DNA from: Pleionea sp041591085
GTDB lineage: Bacteria; Pseudomonadota; Gammaproteobacteria; Enterobacterales; Kangiellaceae
Direction of reading: 5' to 3'
Assembly (NCBI GenBank): GCA_041591085.1
Contig: JBFHSP010000207.1
Location: 1 to 5,378, forward strand
Length of the DNA stretch: 5,378 bases
Part shown: piece by piece, positions 1 to 5,378 of the stretch
How positions within the stretch are numbered: position 1 is the first letter of the stretch
Layout of the letters: the number at the start of each line of letters is the position of its first letter
Made by a program: the position numbers and the translations under genes
Notes under the pieces: generated by a model
The model's database searches: none
Told to the model about the DNA's origin: nothing
The model's input: the letters and a program-made list of their open reading frames with translations, nothing else

Positions 1-1387
1 ACCTGTATCGTTCAGCCTGCGCAATATAAAATTCATTTTTAATAATTAACTCGACTGGCTCTGAGAATGAACTTACTTTATAAGTTTCCTGTGTAACTAT
101 CTTACTTCTTGATTTTTCACGTTTAACTTTAGTTAATTGCTTAGACTTTCCATCTAACACCAGAGCACGTTCTAGATTTATACGGCCGATATTTTCCAAA
201 CCACCTCGTTGAAAAGACATGGTTCCATCAAGCCAATACGATTTTCCTTCAATTTCTGCTTTTAAAATCACATGATTGAAAGCCAATGGACTTGGTATTC
301 GTTCGTCCAATGAGCGTTTTAAATATGTCGAAACCAAAGCCGGACTTGATTTAACATTTAGATGTTGAAATATTGCTTGTAATAAATTGGTTTTGTCCTT
401 GCAATCTCCAAAACGGCTTTTAAATACATCAGATGGTTTATTAGGTTTATGTGTATTGTCTCCAACTTCGATACCAAAATATCTAATTTCATCTTGAACA
501 AATTGAAGTGCTTTACCGAGCACTTCGTCTCTGCTACTTGATTCATTTTTCCATTGCTCAATTTTCTCTAAGATCTCATCTGACAGCGATGCTTCAGAAT
601 AAAGCGTTTCGGCCCACTCTCTGACTTCACTCCAGTTTTTATATTCACTAAACTCTATGAAAGCGTAAGGTAAGTACCAACTTGGATATTCTCCCTCGTC
701 AAATATCGCCTTGCGATTTTCAAAATACCACGCATAAGTAATTCCCTTGTTACCTTCTTCTTTTTGGTATTTTTTTCCGAGTTCATTAAAGTATATTGAG
801 CGATTTTGAGAAGTGTGGACTCTGAGCTCCTGTTTTACGATGGATGTAGACCAATCGATGTTAAATAAACCAAAGCGTTTGCCTCCAAATATGGGATTAA
901 ATCCATCGATTGTATAGGCATACTCAACTAAATCACCAACTCGGATATCTTTTAATATTGCTAGTGCAGTTTTAACGCCATTGTACTGTCGTTGCTCTAG
1001 ATCTGTTTGGCTACTAAATGTTTTAATATCTTCAAGATTAAGCCTATTTAATAGCTTACCGTTACGGATCACATCAATATTATGCAAAATTAATCTTTGG
1101 AAATTTTCATTGAATGAAAAAGTTAATTCTGATGCTTGTTCCAAGCCTTTCAGATTATTAATTTCAAGAACAACTTTTTGATAGTAGGCAATTCCTTTTT
1201 GATTCAAATTGTATTGCTGATCACTTAATAAGTAAGTGATTGCAGCTTCATCGCTTTTGTTCTTATTTTTGGGAAAAGATACTGGCGTAACCCACTCTGG
1301 TTTTGGAGATATTTCAACTTCAGATGCCAAAGAAACTTGAATTAAAAACAATAAAAATAAAAAACTAAGCCGATATTTCCTATACAT
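1..1387 (-). CDS. Exported DUF3857/transglutaminase-like protein, C-terminus cut off by the window edge
   Basis: My translation from the ATG at 1387 stays open for 462 codons to the left edge with no stop, so the 3' part lies outside the window. Residues 1-21 form a signal peptide: basic start (MYRKYR), a Leu/Phe-rich core and a likely signal peptidase I site after SLA21. Residues about 45-230 resemble the DUF3857 domain, including the stretch IRVGDLVEYAYTIDG at 148-162. Residues about 270-390 resemble a transglutaminase core: FGDCKDKT with the candidate nucleophile Cys329, FNH with His372, and YWLDGT with Asp387, giving an apparently complete Cys-His-Asp triad. Family members in gammaproteobacteria are, from memory, somewhat over 600 residues, so roughly a quarter to a third is missing. 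The start is supported by an AGGAG six bases upstream and by the signal peptide. Coding sequence looks more AT-rich than carB. The enzyme activity (crosslinking, proteolysis or neither) and the substrate are unknown; a periplasmic or cell-surface location is inferred. Confidence 0.86.
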   Translation of the reverse strand, partial: MYRKYRLSFLFLLFLIQVSLASEVEISPKPEWVTPVSFPKNKNKSDEAAITYLLSDQQYNLNQKGIAYYQKVVLEINNLKGLEQASELTFSFNENFQRLILHNIDVIRNGKLLNRLNLEDIKTFSSQTDLEQRQYNGVKTALAILKDIRVGDLVEYAYTIDGFNPIFGGKRFGLFNIDWSTSIVKQELRVHTSQNRSIYFNELGKKYQKEEGNKGITYAWYFENRKAIFDEGEYPSWYLPYAFIEFSEYKNWSEVREWAETLYSEASLSDEILEKIEQWKNESSSRDEVLGKALQFVQDEIRYFGIEVGDNTHKPNKPSDVFKSRFGDCKDKTNLLQAIFQHLNVKSSPALVSTYLKRSLDERIPSPLAFNHVILKAEIEGKSYWLDGTMSFQRGGLENIGRINLERALVLDGKSKQLTKVKREKSRSKIVTQETYKVSSFSEPVELIIKNEFYIAQAERYR

Positions 1388-1392
1388 GACTA

Positions 1393-1397
1393 CTCCT
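1393..1397 (-). promoter_or_regulatory. Ribosome binding site of the transglutaminase-like gene
   Basis: The minus strand reads AGGAG here, five bases before the last stretch leading to the ATG at 1387 (spacer GTAGTC or TAGTC depending on how the site is counted). This is a strong Shine-Dalgarno match at good distance and it fixes the start codon. It lies directly after the T-tract of the upstream terminator. Confidence 0.8.
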
Positions 1398-1422
1398 AAA
1401 AAAAACGGGAGAACACCTCCCG
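1398..1422 (-). terminator. Intrinsic terminator after greA
   Basis: On the minus strand a perfect six-pair stem CGGGAG (1422-1417) and CTCCCG (1411-1406) closes a five-base loop GTGTT, and is followed at once by eight T residues (1405-1398). A G-T pair and two A-T pairs with the first T residues could lengthen the stem. It starts eight bases after the greA stop codon, so it is placed to end the carA-carB-greA transcript. On the plus strand the hairpin is followed by CTTAAAAC with no T-run, so it is directional. Termination may be incomplete, since the next gene begins only 11 bases after the T-tract. Confidence 0.85.
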
Positions 1423-1429
1423 CTTAAAA

Positions 1430-1906
1430 CTAAATATACTTCACTTCACCAATTTCATATTCCACATCGCCACCGGGAGCCTTAACAACCACTTCATCGC
1501 CTTCAGACTTACCCACCAAAGCGCGTGCAATTGGTGATGAAATACTGATTTTACTCAACTTAATATTCGCTTCATCTTCACCCACAATTTGGTAGGTCAC
1601 TTCTTCTTCGGTTTCTACGTTGATAAGGGTAACAGTAGTACCAAAAATGACTTTTCCGTTATTGGTCATACTGGTCACGTCGATGACTTGAGCATTAGAA
1701 AGCTTGCCTTCAATTTCTTGAATGCGGCCTTCAATAAAGCCCTGTTGCTCTCGTGCCGCATGGTATTCAGCGTTTTCTTTTAGATCGCCATGCTCGCGGG
1801 CTTCAGAGATAGCCGCAATGACTTTAGGACGAGCTTCCATTTTTAAGTGTTGTAACTCTTGTCGAAGCGCATCCGCTCCAAGCTTGGTCATAGGAACACG
1901 TTGCAT
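1430..1906 (-). CDS. greA: Transcription elongation factor GreA
   Basis: GreA binds in the secondary channel of RNA polymerase and stimulates cleavage of backtracked nascent RNA, which restarts stalled elongation complexes in the cytoplasm. The 158-residue product equals the length of E. coli GreA. The N-terminal coiled coil (about residues 1-75) carries the hallmark loop GDLKENAEYHAAREQQGF with the two acidic tip residues Asp41 and Glu44 that coordinate catalytic Mg2+. The C-terminal FKBP-like domain (about 80-158) has VIFGTTVTL, SPIARALVGK and KAPGGDVEYEI. The match to GreA rather than GreB rests on these segments and on the start MQRVPMT. The ATG shares one base with the carB stop (TAATG), with AAGG about ten bases upstream inside the carB end, so translation is probably coupled to carB. 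A terminator follows the TAG stop. Nothing looks truncated or altered. Confidence 0.98.
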   Translation of the reverse strand: MQRVPMTKLGADALRQELQHLKMEARPKVIAAISEAREHGDLKENAEYHAAREQQGFIEGRIQEIEGKLSNAQVIDVTSMTNNGKVIFGTTVTLINVETEEEVTYQIVGEDEANIKLSKISISSPIARALVGKSEGDEVVVKAPGGDVEYEIGEVKYI

Positions 1907-1920
1907 TATTTAACTACCTT
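1904..1920 (-). promoter_or_regulatory. carB stop / greA start overlap with greA ribosome binding site
   Basis: The minus strand reads AAGGTAGTTAAATAATG. The carB TAA (1908-1906) and the greA ATG (1906-1904) share the A at 1906. AAGG at 1920-1917 is a modest Shine-Dalgarno sequence with a rather long ten-base spacer. This arrangement supports re-initiation by ribosomes finishing carB, and it argues against a separate promoter directly before greA. Confidence 0.75.
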
Positions 1921-4900
1921 TTGATGAAGTTCTTGGACAGATACAACTACCTGGCGAGTATGCTGCTTAATCGCTTGAGTGGTCGCTAAAGCACCTGCGA
2001 TAGTGGTAGTGTAAGCCACCTTATGTTGAAGCGCTGATCGACGAATGGTAAACGAGTCAGCAATAGCTTGTTGGCCTTCAGTGGTATTCACAATGTAATC
2101 CACTTCATCATTTTTAATGGCATCAACAATATGCGGACGACCTTCGTTCACTTTGTTAACGTGACGACAAGGAACACCGGCGGCCAATAACGCGCGCGCT
2201 GTTCCACCGGTGCCCATTAATTCAAATCCACACTCAATTAACGCACGGCCTACTTCCGGTAGCTTCGCTTTATCGGCATCTCTTACACTGATGAAACAAC
2301 TTCCACCAAATGGTACTTGAGATTTTCCGCCAAGCTGCGCTTTATAAAAAGCTTCACCAAAGGTTTCACCAACACCCATAGCTTCACCAGTCGATTTCAT
2401 TTCTGGTCCTAAAATTGGATCAGATCCTGGGAACTTATTGAATGGGAAAACAGGTTCTTTAACCGAGTAGTAAGGAGGAATGACTTCTTTCGTTGCGCCT
2501 TGCTCAATGAGCGAAGTACCAGCCATGACTCGCGCTGCAATTTTGGCGAGCGGAATACTGGTTGCTTTAGAAACAAAAGGAACTGTACGCGAAGCACGAG
2601 GATTCACTTCAAGCACATAAATATCTTTGCCTTTAATCGCAAACTGCGTGTTCATTAAGCCTCTAACGTGAAGCTCTTTGGCCATCAATTCAACTTGCTT
2701 ACGCAATTCGTCTTGAATTTCTTTAGAAAGACTGTGCGGAGGAATTGCACATGCAGAGTCACCAGAGTGAACACCTGCTTGCTCGATATGCTCCATAATA
2801 CCGCCAATTAAACAGGTTTCGCCGTCATAGATACAATCCACATCAACTTCAATCGCATCGTCTAAAAAGCGATCGAGCAATACGGGTGATTCATTTGAAA
2901 CGCTAACCGCTTCATTCATATAACGACGTAATTCGTCTTCGCTATAAACAATTTCCATAGCGCGACCGCCCAGTACGTATGAAGGACGAACCACTAACGG
3001 ATAACCAATTTCATCGGCTAAGCGAACACCCTCTTCAATATTACGAGCGGTACGATTAGGTGGCTGTTTTAAACCTAACTTGTCGATAGCACGTTGGAAA
3101 CGTTCACGATCTTCAGCTCTGTCTATAGCATCTGGCGAAGTACCAATAATGGTTACACCTTCGGCTTCTAAAGCACGACATAATTTAAGAGGGGTTTGTC
3201 CACCGTAATGAACAATAACGCCTTTAGGTTTTTCTTTGGCCACAATTTCGAGTACGTCTTCTAAGGTAACCGGTTCAAAGTAAAGTCGGTCGGAAGTATC
3301 GTAATCGGTAGATACGGTTTCTGGATTACAATTAACCATAATGGTTTCGTAACCATCTTCACGCATGGCAAGTGCGGCATGGACACAGCAATAATCAAAC
3401 TCGATACCTTGACCAATTCGGTTAGGCCCGCCGCCTAATACCATGATCTTTTCTTTATCCGATGGGTTCGATTCACACTCTTCTTCATACGTTGAATACA
3501 TATAAGCGGTGTCTGTTGAAAACTCAGCAGCACAAGTGTCGACTCGTTTGTAAACTGGATGCACACCTAATTTATGACGTAACTTTCTGAATTCTTTTTC
3601 TGTAACGCCCATAAGATCGGATAATCGTGTATCTGAAAACCCTTTTCGCTTATATTTTCTTAAGGTCTCGGTTGTTAGTTCGCCAAACGGTAAAGTGACT
3701 AACTCTGATTCCATTTGAACCAATTGCTGAATTTGCACTAAGAACCAAACATCGATGTTAGTTAAACGAGCGATGTCTTCTAAAGAAAAGCCCGCTCTGA
3801 AAGCATCTGCGATGTACCAAATTCGATCGGCGCCAGGTACGGTTAATTTTTGCTGCAATAAGTCTTTAACGTTTTCGCTCGATTGATCAACAATTGGGTC
3901 AAAACCAGAACGACCTACTTCTAACCCTCGTAATGCTTTATGCATTGACTCCTGGAAGGTTCGACCGATAGCCATGACCTCACCCACCGATTTCATTTGG
4001 GTAGTTAACGTTGCATTAGCATTTGGAAATTTTTCAAAGTTAAAGCGTGGTATTTTAGTGACGACATAATCGATAGAGGGCTCAAACGATGCGGGTGTTT
4101 TTCCACCAGTAATATCATTTTTTAGTTCATCTAAGGTGTAACCTACCGCTAATTTGGCCGCCACTTTAGCAATTGGGAATCCGGTTGCTTTAGATGCAAG
4201 TGCCGATGATCTAGATACTCGCGGATTCATTTCAATAACGACTAAACGACCATCTTTTGGATTCACCGCAAACTGAACATTGGATCCACCAGTTTCAACA
4301 CCGATTTCACGCAATACTGCCAGCGACGCATCTCGCATGATTTGGTATTCTTTATCCGTCAGGGTTTGTGCTGGAGCTACCGTGATGGAGTCTCCGGTAT
4401 GAACGCCCATAGGATCAAAGTTTTCAATCGAACAAATGATGATGCAGTTGTCCGCTTTATCACGCACCACTTCCATTTCATACTCTTTCCAACCGATGAG
4501 CGATTCATCGATTAGAAGCTCATGGGTCGGAGATAAATCTAAACCGCGTTCGCAAATTTCTTCAAACTCTTCCCGGTTATACGCAATACCGCCACCGGTT
4601 CCACCCATAGTGAAAGATGGACGAATAATGCATGGGAAGCCGACTTTGTCGAGCACTTGAAGCGCATCACTCATGCTATGAGCAATGCCAGAGCGCGGCA
4701 TTTCCAAACCAATTTTACGCATGGCTTTGGCGAATAAATCACGATCTTCGGCTTTATCAATCGCTTCGCGATTAGCGCCAATCATTTGCACACCATGAAT
4801 TTCTAGTACGCCGCGCGAAGCTAAATCAAGCGCACAGTTCAGTGCTGTTTGACCACCCATGGTAGGCAATAAAACATCGGGCTTTTCTTTTTCAATAATT

Positions 4901-5127
4901 TTTGCAATGACTTCCCAGTGCAATGGTTCGATATAGGTTCTATCGGCCATTTCAGGATCGGTCATAATAGTGGCTGGATTCGAGTTAACTAGAATCACTC
5001 GATACCCTTCTTCTTTTAACGCCTTACAGGCTTGCGCGCCTGAATAATCGAACTCACAGGCTTGCCCGATAATAATGGGGCCTGCGCCTAAAATTAAGAT
5101 GCTTTGAATGTCGGTACGTTTTGGCAT
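1906..5127 (-). CDS. carB: Carbamoyl phosphate synthetase large subunit CarB
   Basis: CarB uses ammonia delivered from CarA, bicarbonate and two ATP to make carbamoyl phosphate, the shared precursor of pyrimidines and arginine, in the cytoplasm. At 1073 residues it equals E. coli CarB in length. By comparison with that enzyme (from memory), residues about 1-402 are the carboxyphosphate half, with an ATP-grasp fold: ILGAGPIIIGQ, the glycine-rich RPSFTMGGTGGG and the metal-binding VIEMNPRVSR near 299-301. About 403-553 is the oligomerisation domain. About 554-936 is the carbamoyl-phosphate half, repeating the pattern with LGGGPNRIGQG, RPSYVLGG and VLEVNPRASR. About 937-1073 is the methylglyoxal-synthase-like allosteric domain. 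It retains the Thr pair in GTGGT, the Lys in VNKVNEGRPH and the NTT motif that bind UMP, IMP or ornithine effects in E. coli, so similar feedback control is likely. AAGAG lies seven bases before the ATG. It follows carA by 58 bases and overlaps greA by one base. Confidence 0.99.
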   Translation of the reverse strand: MPKRTDIQSILILGAGPIIIGQACEFDYSGAQACKALKEEGYRVILVNSNPATIMTDPEMADRTYIEPLHWEVIAKIIEKEKPDVLLPTMGGQTALNCALDLASRGVLEIHGVQMIGANREAIDKAEDRDLFAKAMRKIGLEMPRSGIAHSMSDALQVLDKVGFPCIIRPSFTMGGTGGGIAYNREEFEEICERGLDLSPTHELLIDESLIGWKEYEMEVVRDKADNCIIICSIENFDPMGVHTGDSITVAPAQTLTDKEYQIMRDASLAVLREIGVETGGSNVQFAVNPKDGRLVVIEMNPRVSRSSALASKATGFPIAKVAAKLAVGYTLDELKNDITGGKTPASFEPSIDYVVTKIPRFNFEKFPNANATLTTQMKSVGEVMAIGRTFQESMHKALRGLEVGRSGFDPIVDQSSENVKDLLQQKLTVPGADRIWYIADAFRAGFSLEDIARLTNIDVWFLVQIQQLVQMESELVTLPFGELTTETLRKYKRKGFSDTRLSDLMGVTEKEFRKLRHKLGVHPVYKRVDTCAAEFSTDTAYMYSTYEEECESNPSDKEKIMVLGGGPNRIGQGIEFDYCCVHAALAMREDGYETIMVNCNPETVSTDYDTSDRLYFEPVTLEDVLEIVAKEKPKGVIVHYGGQTPLKLCRALEAEGVTIIGTSPDAIDRAEDRERFQRAIDKLGLKQPPNRTARNIEEGVRLADEIGYPLVVRPSYVLGGRAMEIVYSEDELRRYMNEAVSVSNESPVLLDRFLDDAIEVDVDCIYDGETCLIGGIMEHIEQAGVHSGDSACAIPPHSLSKEIQDELRKQVELMAKELHVRGLMNTQFAIKGKDIYVLEVNPRASRTVPFVSKATSIPLAKIAARVMAGTSLIEQGATKEVIPPYYSVKEPVFPFNKFPGSDPILGPEMKSTGEAMGVGETFGEAFYKAQLGGKSQVPFGGSCFISVRDADKAKLPEVGRALIECGFELMGTGGTARALLAAGVPCRHVNKVNEGRPHIVDAIKNDEVDYIVNTTEGQQAIADSFTIRRSALQHKVAYTTTIAGALATTQAIKQHTRQVVVSVQELHQKVVK

Positions 5128-5185
5128 AATGGTGCTCTTAAAGTTTTGGGGTTAATTGGAGATTGTGTTTATTACAATCGCGCAA
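5128..5185 (-). other. carA-carB spacer with carB ribosome binding site and weak inverted repeat
   Basis: This 58-base gap separates the carA TAG from the carB ATG. The minus strand has AAGAG at 5139-5135, seven bases before the ATG, as the likely ribosome binding site. A perfect six-base inverted repeat, GATTGT (5179-5174) and ACAATC (5166-5161) with a seven-base AT-rich loop, lies just after carA. It has only two GC pairs per arm and no T-run follows, so it is not a terminator; it could be a minor RNA hairpin or chance. I see no convincing promoter, and carA and carB are probably on one transcript. Confidence 0.6.
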
Positions 5186-5378
5186 CTAACGGTTCGCTTT
5201 CATTAATTCGATAAAGTGGTCAAACAGTGGTGCTGCATCTTGTGGACCTGGACTTGCTTCAGGATGTCCTTGAAATCCAAATGCAGGTTTGTCAGTACGT
5301 TCAATACCCTGCAAGCTGCCATCAAACAAACTGACGTGTGTTGGTTTTAAGTTAGCCGGTAACGTTTTTTCGTCTACT
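5186..5378 (-). CDS. carA: Carbamoyl phosphate synthetase small subunit CarA, C-terminal end only
   Basis: CarA is the glutaminase subunit that hydrolyses glutamine and channels ammonia to CarB. Only the last 63 codons are inside the window; the start, the N-terminal domain and the nucleophilic Cys of the class I amidotransferase domain lie beyond the right edge. The visible part contains LFDGSLQGIERTDKPAF and then GFQGHPEASPGP, where the His and Glu of GHPEASPGP complete the Cys-His-Glu triad (His353 and Glu355 in E. coli numbering). It continues DAAPLFDHFIELM and stops at TAG (5188-5186). The end closely follows E. coli CarA but is a few residues shorter. The position directly before carB confirms the assignment. 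Promoters and any arginine or pyrimidine control sites of the operon should be upstream of carA, outside this window. Confidence 0.97.
   Translation of the reverse strand, partial: VDEKTLPANLKPTHVSLFDGSLQGIERTDKPAFGFQGHPEASPGPQDAAPLFDHFIELMKANR

Noticed and set aside
358..561. Minus-strand 67-codon reading frame.
   Set aside because: It overlaps the DUF3857/transglutaminase-like gene in another frame, across the region that encodes the GDCKDK motif; it is a shadow.
981..1181. Plus-strand 66-codon reading frame.
   Set aside because: It lies antisense within the exported protein gene, has no ribosome binding site of note and no recognisable protein features.
1220..1240. Perfect eight-base inverted repeat ATCACTTA/TAAGTGAT with a five-base spacer inside the transglutaminase-like gene.
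   Set aside because: It is inside coding sequence that translates normally (around Ile50-Ser55), is AT-rich, and one such repeat is about what chance gives in 5 kb over a range of spacer lengths.
1433..1438. TATATT on the minus strand at the end of greA as a possible -10 box for the left-hand gene.
   Set aside because: There is no TTGACA-like element about 17 bases upstream and no extended -10 TG, and RNA from it would begin just before the terminator hairpin. The hexamer is simply the codons for the GreA end (Tyr-Ile).
1589..1913. Two overlapping plus-strand reading frames (1589-1783 and 1722-1913) opposite greA.
   Set aside because: They are antisense to the well-conserved greA and resemble no protein family; they are a by-product of greA codon use.
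4436..4660. Plus-strand 74-codon reading frame opposite carB, and a minus-strand 62-codon frame at 2409-2597 within carB.
   Set aside because: Both are alternative frames of a highly conserved enzyme gene, with no independent support.
1906..5127. Residue differences between this CarB and E. coli CarB, such as VHYGGQTPLKLCR in place of VQYGGQTPLKLAR.
   Set aside because: All recognised ATP-grasp, metal-binding and allosteric motifs are intact and the differences fit ordinary divergence between lineages.

Overview
The window is a compact stretch of bacterial chromosome with all genes on the minus strand, so they read from right to left. The order of transcription is carA (3' end only), carB, greA, a probable intrinsic terminator, then a gene for an exported DUF3857/transglutaminase-like protein that runs off the left edge. 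No gene on the plus strand is credible, there is no gene-free stretch longer than about 60 bases, and I see no tRNA, rRNA, mobile element, CRISPR array or phage feature.

The organism is most likely a gammaproteobacterium. CarB has the same length as the Escherichia coli enzyme (1073 residues) and follows its sequence closely almost throughout. GreA also matches the E. coli length (158 residues). In E. coli greA is not next to carAB, whereas a carA-carB-greA order is familiar from Pseudomonas, Legionella and related non-enteric gammaproteobacteria. GC content is moderate to low, roughly 40-45% in carB and lower in the left-hand gene by eye. This would fit a marine, Kangiella-like lineage, but that placement is a guess.

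Region by region: 5186-5378 is the C-terminus of the glutaminase subunit of carbamoyl phosphate synthetase. 5128-5185 is a 58-base spacer with the carB ribosome binding site and a weak inverted repeat. 1906-5127 is the large synthetase subunit. Its stop codon overlaps the greA start codon by one base (TAATG), which suggests one transcript and coupled translation. 1430-1906 is the transcript cleavage factor GreA. 1398-1422 holds a GC-rich hairpin followed by eight T residues on the minus strand, which should end the carAB-greA transcript. The last T is directly next to the ribosome binding site of the left-hand gene (start at 1387). That gene therefore has no room for an ordinary promoter of its own downstream of the terminator.

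Functionally, CarA and CarB make carbamoyl phosphate for pyrimidine and arginine synthesis, and GreA rescues backtracked RNA polymerase. The left-hand protein is predicted to be secreted to the periplasm or outer face and keeps a complete Cys-His-Asp transglutaminase/protease-like triad, but its substrate is unknown. I found no evidence of a new multi-gene system. The points most worth a second look are the terminator/ribosome-binding-site junction and the identity of the exported protein.
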